In this document: positions 12,691-24,260 of the stretch, piece after piece
How positions within the stretch are numbered: position 1 is the stretch's first letter
Layout: the number at the start of each line of letters is the position of its first letter
Origin: Achatina immaculata
Taxonomy: Eukaryota; Mollusca; Gastropoda; Stylommatophora; Achatinidae
Reading direction: 5' to 3'
Assembly: GCA_009760885.1 (NCBI GenBank)
Contig: CM019691.1
Location: 28,147,314-28,211,313, forward strand
DNA length: 64,000 nucleotides
Position numbers and translations under genes: made by a program
Notes under the pieces: model-generated
The model's database searches: none
What the model was told of the DNA's origin: nothing
The model's input: the letters and a program-made list of their open reading frames with translations, nothing else

Positions 12691-14029
12691 AAATGTTCTC
12701 GTCAAAGGCACACTGAAACAAAGAAGAACGTCAGCTCTCTGCCCATGTACATGAGCTTGAGAAAGAATTGCTATTCATTCCAGAAATCGTGGTAAACGTT
12801 GTCACTAGAAAGCTTTTTAGATCTTGAGGTCGTCTCCTTGCCAGAACCGCTGTGCTTAAGAGGAAAGTACACAACAACAACAACAAAATACAACCACGGA
12901 TAAAAAGTACAGTGTAAGATATATATTGGCGGGGTACAAGCATAAATCTACTGCTTCATATTTGAGATTTGCTATAATCAGGAAGGAAAGCATTTTTAAA
13001 TGAGCTTCTTCAAAACATTAAAATATTCATGCCGTAGTTTTTTTGGAGAAAGTTGACGTGCATGTTATAGATCTTCATATTATCTTGATGGGCAAAATGA
13101 GATGCATGCGTTTGCTCCGGTTTAGCAAGAGATATTTATTTCTCTCCTCTCTTTCCCAATCTCGAGCAGTTTACCAGCTACAGAACGGAAGATTTTAACC
13201 AAAAGTCTTTTGCCGCCAGATGTTAAGTGAATGTTCATACATCGAAATTTTGTAAACTGAATTTAATGTGTATTAGGGTTTTTGCAACAGATGAATGGAT
13301 TAAAGGTAGTTAATGTTTCATTCTGCGTTTTTTTTTTTTTTGGGATGATGGTTTTATCTCCTTGTATATGATAAAGAACTGAAGGAGCAGGAACATTTAC
13401 AGTAAGAGCTCCTTACTCTCAAACTGCCACACAAAAAATGGCCAAACAGGGCGGAAAGACCACAGGAGCTAATCAGTGCTCATTCACGTAATGAATGAAT
13501 GAATCGCTGAGTTTACCAGATGTTTACATGAAGCAACATATTTCCGGATCACACGTCTGTGTGTGTGAGAGAGAGACACAGAGAGAGAGAGAGAGAGAAA
13601 CGAAAGAAATATGCATATAAAAGTAAATTAAAGAAAGAAGGAAAGAAGATAAACAAGAAAGAAGATAAACAAGAAAGAAGATAAACAAGAAAGAAGAATT
13701 AATGAAGGATTTTTTTTTTTTAATTCACAATCAAGCCGCCTTACGGTCACTGAAGCCAGATTTTTCTGCCGGACTTTGCCCATTTGACCTCAGACTTTCC
13801 TTGACCTTCCTCGAGGAGGTGGATTAATAGCGACAGATATTCGGTGACGGATTAACCACTACCCTGGCCCCTGCGCTAACATTTTGTAGGGGCCTTCAGT
13901 GTCCCCCCCCCCCCTCTCTTTCCGACCTATACCATCTATCTCCTGTAAACAGCCTGATTCTCCTCTTGTTGTGGCCTCAACTATTACCATACGACTTTGT
14001 ATTAAACAGACAAAACGCTCATGACGCAT
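12691..14029. other. Unassigned AT-rich DNA
   Basis: Contains a GA microsatellite at 13566-13600 and an AAAGAAGATAAACAAG tandem at about 13640-13695. No gene recognised. Confidence 0.5.
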
Positions 14030-15420
14030 CATTGCCTTTTGGATAACATATCGTGATACTTCATCAGTAATTCTTATAAATGATCGACAAGTGAAACGGT
14101 AATCTGTACTCTCTGAGGGGTATTCTTAGCCTTGACACCACCCCCACACCATGCTTCCGGCCTCGCCTGTTCAATCTATACTGCAAGTAAGACGCAGCCC
14201 AATCTTCATCATCCCAATCTGCTTCTGATGATGACACTTTTTCTCGCTTCTCGAAACAGCCATCCAACTGGACACCATCTGCAAGAATGTCTCGTTCACT
14301 AGACCTCTACATTGATCACACCCGTTATGAAATCTACAAGCTTCGGCTTCCCCGTGTACGACATTCAAACCTGACCCCCGGGAAGCATCGATCACTCTCA
14401 CAACGCCAGCGCAGACGAGACATCCTGATCAAGAGTGCAGACAAGGGAGGGGTCATTGTTTGTTGGAAGAAAGAATTGTACATCCAAGAGGCCACGAGCC
14501 AATTGAGCAACACAACATTCTATGACTTTCACCCTCAAGATCCCACTCTGGCCAACAATCACCAGGTTTATGACACGATCAACGAACTCATTCGTGAGAC
14601 TGATCTTTCTCCCTGTGCTACATATCTTCGTATTCGTGACAGCTGTTTAGGGAAGCCATCCTTTTATCTACTTCCCAAGATACACAAACCAGGTAACACA
14701 GGAAGGCCCATAGTTTCAGTTTGTTCCTGCCCTACAGAACAAATCTCTGACTTTCCGGATAGTATCTTTCAACTGCTTGTTATTAGTCTGCCTACTTATC
14801 TGAAGGACACTAATCATGCTCTCACTGGTTTTGAGACCCTCACACTCCTATCTGGTCACACTTACCACATCTTCACTCTTGATGTAATGTCCTTGTACAC
14901 ATCCATCCCTCATGATCAGGGACTTCAGGCTGTCGAGTTCTTTCTGAACAAAAGACACTATCCCTCTATTCCTGTGTCTATATTCTGCGCCTTACACGAC
15001 TTGTTCTCGAACTCAACTTGTTTGAATTAAATGGCCTGTACTTCGACCAGATTAGTAATGTGGCCATGGTTACAAAAATGGGCCCCAGCCACGCATGTCT
15101 GCTCATGTACACAAGATTCTGGAATCCGATATAGGTCCTTTTCCAGCCTTTTATAAGCGCTACATAGATGATGGCAGTGGGGTCACATCTGTGCCGGAAG
15201 AAGACCTTGACAACTTCATTAGTTTCATAGCTATCTCTTGTATTATTCCTTCCACCCCAGATCGTGTAAGAACTCTATTCCCTTTTCCCAGCTTCTTAGG
15301 TTGTGACTTTTGTGTACTGAAGTTGGCGATTTCAGTGATCAAGCTCACATGATGTTAGATTTCATCCGCCAACGCGGTTATCCAGAATATGTTCTCAAGT
15401 CGTCTTGGAACCGCATCAGC
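14030..15420 (+). mobile_element. Penelope-like element PLE-1, reverse transcriptase part
   Basis: The 247-codon ORF at 14287-15030 and its continuation to 15352 read as a Penelope-type RT: ILIKSADKGGVIVCW, FYLLPKIHKPGNTGRPIVS, LDVMSLYTSIPHDQG and KRYIDDGSG. The YIDD catalytic box is kept. Upstream, in another frame, RPRLFNLYC and QPSNWTPSARMSRSLDLYI extend the protein N-terminally. A frameshift lies near 15030-15095. The element breaks at 15420 after the Trp-Asn-Arg-Ile-Ser codons and resumes at 19227 with the GIY-YIG domain. Confidence 0.88.
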
Positions 15421-16967
15421 TTCTTCTTCTTCTTCTTCTTCGTTCGCTTCTACCACCAAGACCGCACTGTGATCCTACTGAATTTACGCCTGTGGTCCTC
15501 GTTAGGTCCCGTGGTCTCCTGTGTGATCCCCAAAAGGACCACACAAGATCCACGAGAGGACCACAAGAGGTTCAGAGTATCACAGGGCTTTAGCCTGTAT
15601 TCTTGGTGGGTCTCTGAAGCGGATTGCGTGACACTGTGGTTTTCGTTGCACCAGTTTAGTCTAGAGTTGGACTTTCTCACCGGAAGACCTCGACGTGTTT
15701 AGGATATCAGTGCATCCCCGCTGGGTGAGAGGTGGTAGCCCACCCAGGCCAGAGTTGGACCTTCTCACCGGAAAACCTCGACGTGTTTTGAGATACCCAT
15801 GTATCACCGCCAGGTGAGAGGTGGTTGCCCATACAGTCCAGAGTTGGACTTTCTCACCGGAAAACCTCAGCGTGACTATGATATGCAAACATCCCTGCCG
15901 GGTGAGAGGTGGTTGCCTGTCTAGTCTGCCCTGGTCCAGTGTCTCCTACTTCAGCATTTTGCGGTCGTGGCCGCTACCCTTCCTAGCTGTGACCAGGATG
16001 GAGCTTTTGTCTAGGAGGACGAAACCTCGCCACTAGTGACTTCCACCCCTTGGTTGAGCCGGTTTAAGCATATTATCCCAGTATGGGCGTGTTTGGGACG
16101 TGACTGACCTCTAGAGCAGAGGTAATGTGACATGCTTAGCCTTCAAGATTCACCCCTGGTGTGAGCCGGTTTAGGCATAATTCACCAGTATGGGTGTATT
16201 ATCAGGCGTGACCGACCTCTAGAGCGGAGGTGGCATGACATGTCTTGCCATCAAGTTCCACCCCTGGTGTGTACCGGTTTAGGCATATTTCACCAGTGTA
16301 GGTGTATTTCGGACGTGGCCGACCTCTAGAGCAGAGGCGCTGTGGTATGTGTAGCTCTCACAGCGATACTACTGGACATACCGATTAAATTTCACTTTAT
16401 CCTTTCCACCACCTTTTCACGTCGGCGCCGCACAGCAACCTTTATTTCTTTTCCGCATTTTCTTATTTGACCGGGAGGAACTTCACTCCACGCGCGGCAT
16501 TCGAAAAGTCTCGCCAGCAGTGTCTTAACCTCTGGGATAAGCCGGTTCAGGCATTTCACCCGATATGACTGCACTCAGGACGTGGCCGACCTCCAGACCA
16601 GAGGTGCCGTGATTTGACTGTTTGCTTCGCCTTACCCCTTCTACCACTTTTTCCACAGTGGTGCTACGCGGCAACCCCATTTGCACCTTTCTTCATTGGC
16701 CGGGAAGAGCACCGCTCCACGCACGGCAGCTGAAGAATCTCGCCAGCAGCGGTAGATGAGCTACCAAACGTGCCACTCATCTACCCTAAGTATCTGGTTT
16801 TCAGGCGCCAGATATTCGCCTTCGCCCCTTCTCCTGTCAGTTTAAACAGTTCTGCCACGGGAAGGCCAGGAGCTGGACATGACTGCCAGAGGCTGTTTGA
16901 GATGCACGGCGTTGGAGTGGAGATCGAATTCTCCACCCCACCTCCGGCAATAACAGTCTTTAGAACC
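15421..16967 (-). mobile_element. Element X-1, full-length non-coding modular element
   Basis: 1,547 bp, read on the minus strand: 5' GGTTCTAAAGACTG at 16967, 3' (GAA)n at 15421. The target duplication ACCGCATCAGC is at 15410-15420. Its other copy begins at 16968 and, after LINE-A insertion, is complete at 19227-19237. Near the 3' end are three modules of 88-89 bp, each with an inverted pair TCTCACC/GGTGAGA (15675/15723, 15763/15813, 15852/15901). Then come three modules of about 107 bp with CCGGTTTA and the palindrome-like CCTCTAGAGCAGAGG. No ORF spans it. It is clearly more GC-rich than its surroundings. Confidence 0.82.
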
Positions 16968-16973
16968 ACCGCA

Positions 16974-19221
16974 CCCCCCGTGTGGTACCCGGGATCTGCA
17001 AAGAATAGGACCACTGTACCCTACCATGCATGATCGTAAAAGGCGACTAAGGAGGGTTCAGCATAGGGCCAGCAACCCTATCTGGTAAAAAAACTATCAG
17101 ACTGCTACAGAAACGGAAGCAAGGGAAAAAGCAAATGCAGGTGGAAGGAGAAATGCATATCAGGAAACTGAGCCCATGAAGGTTGTGGATGAAAGCCAGC
17201 CACTGGAAGTCCCCAGCCCGACTGCAGACCTCCTGGAACCGAAACATAAGATGCAAATAGGCAGCTGGAATGTAAGAACACTAAACCAGACTGGAAAACT
17301 AGCACAAACCATCAAGGAAATGCACAGATATAAACTTGACATACTAGGAATACAAGAAGCAAGATGGACAGGACAAGGCAGAAGGAAATTAACAACACAG
17401 CACACAGAAGATACAATAATATGGTCAGGTAAAGAAGATCTTCATGAAGGAGGAGTAGCATTGATTATAACAAAAGAAGCATCAAGAGCATTGCTGAAAT
17501 GGACCCCAATAAATGAGAGATTATTATATGCACGGTTCAACTCAAGATTCACGAAGCTGTCTATTATAGTTTGTTATGCACCAACAGAAGCAGCTGAAGA
17601 GGAATTAAAAGAAGATTTTTACAACAGCCTCCAAGCAACAGTAGAAACAATACCCAAGCATGATATGCTACTCATCTTGGGCGACTTCAATGCAAAAGTA
17701 AATGAAGTAAAGGAGGCGATAAAGAAGCTAAAATTAGACAGGGCACCAGGTGAAGATGAAGTGTCTGCTGAGATGTTGAAAGCAGAAGAAATAGAAACAT
17801 CAAAACAACTTTGACAGATATTACAACAAATTTGGGATTTAGAAAAAGCCCCAGAGGAGTGGAAAACTGGTCTTATAGTAAAACTACCAAAGAAGGGTGA
17901 CCTCAGAGATTGCGGGAACTGGAGAGGCATTACCCTACTGCCACTCACCAGTAAAGTATTTTGCAGAATAATCATCAACAGAATTGTACCAACACTTGAG
18001 GAAAAACTTCGGAAAGAGCAGGCAGGATTTAGGAAAGGAAGATCATGCATAGACCACATATTTGTACTTAGACAAATATTAGAACAGGCAAATGAGTGGC
18101 ATAGTACAACATATGCATTATTCATAGATTTTGAGAAAGCCTTTGACATTGTCAACAGAGATGCACTGTGGAAAATCCTAAGATGGCATGGCCTCCCCCA
18201 TAAAATAGTAAATGTAATCAAAGCCCTATACGAGGGTTTTCAGTGCAAAGTTATCTGTGGAGAACATACCTCCAGCAGCTTTAGGGTACAAACAGGAGTG
18301 AAACAGGGATGTGTACTATCACCAACATTATTTATCTTGGCACTAGACTGGTTAATGAAGGAGGCAACATCAGACAAACGCAGAGGATTACAATGGACCC
18401 TTGACACAGTGCTGGAGGACCTTGACTTTGCGGACGACATTTTTCTATTATCAAGCAGTCACAAAGATATGCAAGATAAAATAAACAAGCTAACTCAGAA
18501 TGCAAACAACATAGGACTAAAGATCAATGTAGGAAAGACAAAGTTAATGAAGCAAAATGTGAACAACAGAAATGTACTCAGAGTAGATAACAAGTTAGTG
18601 GAGGAGGTCAACGAATTTGTATACCTTGGCAGCAGAGTAGTAGAAAATGGAGACAGCACAGAGGACATCAACAGCAGACTTACTAGAGCAAACCAGGCTT
18701 TTGCAATGCTGCAGAATATATGGAAATCAAATAAACTAAGCATAAATATAAAATCAGGATATTTAAGAGTAATGTTCTAAGTGTACTACTCTATGGAAGT
18801 GAATGCTGGAAAATCACCAAAACCATAGAAAACAAGTTGAATTCTTTCCAGACTAAATGTTTACGAAGAATTAGAAAAATATTTTGGCCAAACACCATAA
18901 GAAATAACATCTTATTAGCAGAAATGCAGATGAAACCACTGACAACAATTATTGAGGAAAGACGATGGCGATGGTTGGGACATGTGCTCCGAATGACTGA
19001 CAACTCACTACCAAAAATAGCACTAAGATGGACACCACAGGGGAGCAGAAGTAAGGGTAGACCAAAAGAGACATGGAGAAGAACAACGGAAAGGATGTTG
19101 AGCAATAGAGGGCTCACCTGGGCAAGAGCAGAAAAGAAGGCGAAGGACAGGCATTTGTGGAAAACCCTTGCGGAAGCCCCATGTGCCCTGGGCACTTAAG
19201 GTTCAGAGAGAGAGTGAGAGA
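16974..19221 (+). mobile_element. LINE-A copy 1, full ends, internal deletion
   Basis: The 11-bp target duplication GAACCACCGCA lies at 16963-16973 and 19222-19232. It has the 5' head CCGTGTGGTACCCGG and an endonuclease start (QIGSWNVRTLNQTGKLAQ, LGIQEARWTG, LILGDFNAKV). An in-frame deletion of about 0.76 kb then joins the endonuclease to the RT linker, and the RT follows: KAPGEDE-like linker, FIDFEKAFDIV, FADD at 18427-18438, C-terminus, (GA)n tail. The endonuclease lacks its C-terminal His motif. A TGA at 17812 and a frameshift near 18770 break the RT. Confidence 0.92.
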
Positions 19222-19226
19222 GAACC

Positions 19227-20275
19227 ACCGCATCAGCCATATTGAACTCTTTGGGGAACCCTTATTAGTGGCCTACAGACGGGGCAAAAAACTCAGGGAC
19301 CTTTTAGTTAGAAGTCCCCTTAAGTATATGAAGTATATAGGGAAGACCGGTTTATGCTTAGGAGACCGTTTTCGTCAACATCTTAACGATATTTCCAAGA
19401 GGCCATGGACTTCTGTAGCAAAACACTTTGCCAAAGAAACTACAGGGGAAAACTTGACAACTCTGTTAGTGCAATCCGCTCATGTTCTTCTGATGTACGA
19501 TCTCGGAAGACTCTAGAACAGCACCTTATTTTTCAGGCCGGCTGTCTCCACCCAGCGGGAATGGAGAATATATTTAGCTTCCTTTAAACTTTTTTTAGAT
19601 TTCCACCTATTTTCTGCTATTTATACTCTACTTTCTTGTCCGTCTCAGTCCCCCCTCCCCCTGCATTTTGGTACATTTATCAGTTTCCTTTTATCTCCCA
19701 GATTCCCTTCTTCCTTCTTTCTCCCCCCCCCCCACCTTCTTCTTTAGTGGCCTAGAGGTATTTATTGCCTCCTGATCTCTTTCCGAAGCCTTCACCCCCA
19801 CCACCACACACACACACACACTCGCATCGTTCTCCCTTTCACCGCCGCTAACATCTGATTGGTTCAGTTTGTTTTCCTTTGTGGTCTCCCTTGTCTTTAG
19901 AGCGCATTCTGTTGTATTGTGTACAAGGAGGGATGCCACAAAGCTAAGTTCTTCATTTTCATCATTTTTCTTCTTTTATATTGTATTTGTTTTTGCATGT
20001 AGTCATTGAAAAAGGCTCACGCCGAAATACTGGATGTTGCATGTTTGTCATTTTTAGTGATTTTTCTCACTTTTCTTATTCCACCTATCGCTTTGTAAAA
20101 CTGTACCACACACCTCTGTCTACCTGTATTACTAGAACCAGTTTTACCGCGGTCGTTATCTCTTTTATCTGTATTACTAGTAGCACTATTCACAAAAATT
20201 ACCAGCCGAGTCTGTTATTCTGTCCCCCCCCCCCCATGTGCATTTTAAATAAAAATAGTGTTAAAAATTAAAGAG
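19227..20275 (+). mobile_element. Penelope-like element PLE-1, GIY-YIG part and 3' UTR
   Basis: Continues the RT part. It encodes RISHIELFGEPLL, then a GIY-YIG nuclease fragment (MKYIGKTGLCLGDRFRQHLN) ending near 19587. The 3' region carries GGCTCACGCCGAAA at 20014-20027, and the tail ends around 20275. PLEs pair RT with a C-terminal GIY-YIG nuclease, which confirms that the two parts were one element. Confidence 0.87.
20004..20030 (+). ncRNA. Hammerhead-like core remnant in PLE-1
   Basis: GGC-TCAC-GCC-GAAA resembles hammerhead stem II plus the GAAA core. The conserved CTGATGA half is replaced (CATTGAAAAA), so it is probably inactive. Hammerheads are known in Penelope-like elements. Confidence 0.4.
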
Positions 20276-21447
20276 AAAATTAATTTTTTTAACTAAACAA
20301 CTGGAATGGATGAATGAGCTGAATAATATTTGGTTCATTATCATATAAACTTAATACCATCCCACCTCACGAACACACCCACTTACCTTTTGACGGTACA
20401 GTTATCAAGAACAGGGAAAACAAAATTGGTCAAGACCCTGTCTAGTCTACATGTTGGTTCTTCCAGTAAACAGACTCAGCCTGCCCTGTCGAGGAAATGG
20501 CCCTTGCTGGTCGAGAAATTTCGCTTTTGAGGAGGGTGTGGGGGAATCTACAAGCTAGCCTTTGAAACCTACTCCCAGTCCGACAGTTTTGTTCCGCTAC
20601 ATTCATAGCGTCGGCTATAAAAAAAAAACCTTTCCGCAAATCTAGGAAGGTAAAACAACATCAACATCAGCCCCCCCCCCCCACACACACACAGAGGACA
20701 AAGTAGGAAAGCTACTGTCCAACAATAAATAGACAAACGACAAACCAATTCAGAATATTATACAGTGAGATAGCAGATAGTATTCAAAGCTTGTACTATG
20801 GAAAGAAAAAAAAACATTGGTGAAATAGATCAAAGAAGTACACAAGAAGCCACCTTTCGTGTATAACCAAGCAAGATAGCCACTAAAATATAAATGCTGA
20901 TATCAAAACGTGGATTGGTGAAAAAAAAATTGAGCAGGAAAAAAAAGCAAACCTCCAAACTGGCAATATCCCAACGTCGTCTTTACACCCGATTTTGCAT
21001 GCATTCCATAACCGTAAATCAAAACTGTAACCACGTATTTTATGTTGTTTTTTTCCCTGTCTCATCTTCTATTCGCAGATTCTTTTATTTTGATCCCCTC
21101 CCTCTCTTGTCTCTACACACATGCACACACGCACATCCTTGCTTCTTCATGGCACGTTTCTTCTTACAGCGACGATATCCGAGTCTCCCAATGTCGAAGT
21201 TTGTCTGCACCGATAAAATGATCTGTCGTGTTTTTTTTTTTTTTTACATCTCAGTTCTGTGTGTTTACGCGGGAAAATTCCAGAAGTTAATTCCAATTTA
21301 TGCTTCATTTATTTTGTTTTCTACTCAAAATGTGACAAAAATGTCTCCTTTTTTCGGAAATCCGAAAGTAATTTGCCCTGATTTTTCAGCGTTAAAGCTC
21401 TTATTCCATGGGCTAGGAACTTAATAACGTCATGCAGAGAGTTAAGT
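20276..21447. other. Unassigned AT-rich DNA
   Basis: Poly-C and CA runs at 20671-20690 and 21113-21135. The longest ORF (20894-21424 plus) has no motif I recognise and low-complexity composition. Confidence 0.5.
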
Positions 21448-21959
21448 TTAAACATTAATAAAATAAAATAAAGAGAGCAACATTTGTTCCGTGGTTAACG
21501 ATTCTAGAAGCGTTGATGACCGTATTAGAGGACCAACGACACAGCCTTCTGGGCCAGTCAATGAAAGCTCGCCAAACCCTATCCCACCTCTTGGTGCTCT
21601 CAATACCAGCCTGGCCATAGGAGCAAAGATCGCTATGGTCCGCATGGCGTGGTGGGGTCTGCTTTGAAACACTGCACTTCTTCCCCCTGCTTTTGCACTT
21701 AACTCGGGGAATCTACTATCCGTAGTGATCTGCACAAGCAAACAGCGCGTGGAGGCTGGGCCCATTTCCTGAAGCGTTATGATGAAGATTTGGTTATCCC
21801 CGGCGACGAGATATGGATACATCACCGTGGACTAGAAAATAAGAGACAAGGCGGGCATTGGAAACACTGGTCTTCTCCTTTACAGAAGAAACAGCCGTCC
21901 GCCAAGAAAATCACGCTAACCTTTTTCTGGGGATATAAGAATCCTATTCTGGAGCATTT

Positions 21960-22314
21960 GAATTTCCTTTGAATGTAAATGCTACAGAAGAGTTCTCCAT
22001 ATATCGTGGACACAAAAAGAACAAATATATCTATACTACAAGAGCTTAATATTGAAGAAGGCTGGCTAGTAAACTTAATTATTTTGGACACATTAAACGT
22101 CATGATAATTTAGAGAAGACCGTATTGGAAGGATACATAATGGGAAAAAGAAAAAGAGGAAGACCAAAACGAAGATGGCTGCAAGACATCGTTGACGATC
22201 TGGAAATGGATGCAACAGCAGCAGGCCACCTTGCTCACAACCGAGAGGCCTACAGGAGTGCTGTTTGGGAGGCAAAGTTCCGCAAGGGACATGCAAATGA
22301 ATGAAAATGAATGA
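21960..22314 (+). mobile_element. LINE-C 3' end fragment in mariner-2
   Basis: The exact 14-bp duplication ATTCTGGAGCATTT lies at 21946-21959 and 22315-22328. It encodes the LINE-C C-terminus (GHIKRHDNLEKTVLEGYIMG, RGRPKRRWLQDI) and ends in an (AATG)n tail. Confidence 0.9.
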
Positions 22315-22349
22315 ATTCTGGAGCATTTTCGGGAACACGGACAAGCAGT

Positions 22350-23860
22350 AACACACAATAATTAGTGTATAGGCATACAACTATACACGAAGCACAGCAG
22401 TAAAGCTGTGATACCAAAATGTATAAACTAGGGAAAAAAAAGTAGGAACAGCTTTATTACTTAACGACTACAGAGTTGTAACGTTTTGGCGTGAGCCTTA
22501 ATTAATCATACAAACACACACACAGGATGAAGAACTAGAGAGAGGAGATAAAATATAGATTCACGTGAATCCGATGTTAACAAATAAATAAATAAAATTA
22601 ATAGAGCACTTAGCTATAACTTGAAAGAATATGTAGCTTTTCCGACGCTCGTTCGAAATGCGTCCGTTCAAAATGTGCTACGTTCAAAATGTGCTCGTTC
22701 GGAAATGCGCATGGCAGAGGGTAGAGAATGTTTAAATAGAGTCTTGTGATTGTGATAGGTGGATCGTAGCTAAGGATGATGGGTGGGGAAACTACTGAAG
22801 GGAGAGAGAGTGCTGCAATGGTAACCTAGCCAGGAGAAGGTGAAATAAATGATTATGGTTGGGGTAGAGGGGTTGTAATGCGATGATGTGAGGAGGTTCT
22901 GAACTATGTGTAACAAGTGAGAAGAGAATGAAGCGTAGTGGAGAGGGATTATGAGTGTGGAAGAGGAGAATGTTAAGTGTAGCTGAATAGCGAGTTCAAA
23001 CCGTGTGGTTCCAGCGTCCCATATTATGAATGTAGCGGTTCTCAAGCGCCAAGCGGCTTGTGTCATCTGCGTGGCATTGTTTGATGGCTGTTACCAGAAA
23101 ATCAAATTTGCCTCTGTGGCTGGGGCCATTGAAATGATTCGGAACTGATTTCAAAGCATGCTTGGTGATATCGTACAGATGTTTCTGCATGCGGTCCCCT
23201 AGTCTGAGGCCACTTTCACCAATATAAGTTATCATACATCTTTTGTAGACGATGACATATATTACATTACGAGACTCGCATGTGAATCCTTCATGAAGAG
23301 TGAGAATAGTTTTAGGAAAGGTGATTGTTTTCGTTTCCCAGATTACAAGGGAGGCAACACAGCAAAGGCGGTTACATTTTCTAGTGCCAACATATGTAAG
23401 GTTTCGCTTCAAGTGGCTGTGGACGAAGGATGTCCTTAAGATTTGGCTCATGCTTGTATGCTAATAGGGATGGATCAGAGAAAATGTCGCGGGTATCAGG
23501 GTCGAGTTGGATTAGTGGCAGAAGACTATAAAGAATTTTCTTAACCATCTGACCAAGCGGGTGGAAAGGAAGTACCAACTTAACTCTGTCAGATGAGGTA
23601 ACAGGCTTTTTTTTTTTTTGAAAGTTTCTTTGCGGCTCACTAGTTGGATACGGTTGAAGGCTTCACGAAGGACATTTTCTGGGTAGTGGCGATGACGGAA
23701 AAATTCTAACAAATTGTTGGACTGATTTATAAAGTCCAAATTATCCTGATATATGCGGCGAAGACGGAGGTGTTGGGAATATGGGATGGAGTTCTTACAG
23801 GCTTCAGGATGAGAGGATGTGTGAAGTTAATAGGTGTGGCTGTCGATTGGCTTGTAAAAT
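22350..23860 (-). mobile_element. Penelope-like element PLE-2, 3' half
   Basis: The 13-bp duplication ACGGACAAGCAGT lies at 22337-22349 and 23861-23873. The minus strand encodes IPYSQHLRLRRIYQDN, FFRHRHYPENVL and a GIY-YIG nuclease (NVIYVIVYKRCMITYIGESG, LRLGDRMQKHLYDITKHALK), the last in the 151-codon ORF at 22996-23451. It is 5'-truncated, so most of the RT is absent. Confidence 0.87.
22480..22512 (-). ncRNA. Hammerhead-like core remnant in PLE-2
   Basis: The minus strand reads TGATTAATTAAGGCTCACG then CCAAAACGTT. It has the same stem as PLE-1, here with AAAA in place of GAAA. Confidence 0.35.
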
Positions 23861-24260
23861 ACGGACAAGCAGTGATCAGTGCAGTCTACTATACCATGCT
23901 TAGGGAGAAACTAAAACCCGTAATTTGTAGCAAAAGGAGAGGAATGCCATCACAAATAGTCTTGCTGCATGATGACAATGCACCTCCCCATGTAGCAGTT
24001 ACCACGGTGGAGGCAATGCAGCAGCTGCAGTTTGAACACCTTCTTCATTCCTCTTACAGCACCGATCTGGAACCCAGCGATTATCACTTCTTCTGTCCAT
24101 TTAATTAGGCTTTACGAGATCGCAGGTTCATCTCTGATGAGATTAAAGAAGCGGTGCATACCTGGATTCAGATATAGTTGAAGAGCTTCTCCTCTCAAGA
24201 AATGAAATATCTAATGGAAGTCCATCGACCTGCAGGGTGTCTATATGGTGATGATAACAG

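Larger units (their letters stand above)
21448..24260 (+). mobile_element. mariner-2 transposase pseudogene, split in three
   Basis: Segments 21448-21959, 22315-22349 and 23861-24260 read as one mariner transposase. First DLVIPGDEIWIHHRGLENKR (first catalytic Asp region), then NPILEHFREHGQAV, then ISAVYYTMLREKLKP, LLHDDNAPPHVA (second Asp) and YSTDLEPSDYHFF (third Asp). Two later insertions interrupt it, each with a target duplication. Several stops make it dead, although all three catalytic Asp contexts remain. Confidence 0.85.

Noticed and set aside
18837..19199. Separate host gene for the 120-codon basic ORF (also at 47197-47472)
   Set aside because: It recurs at seven places followed by (GA)n and is the LINE-A C-terminus.
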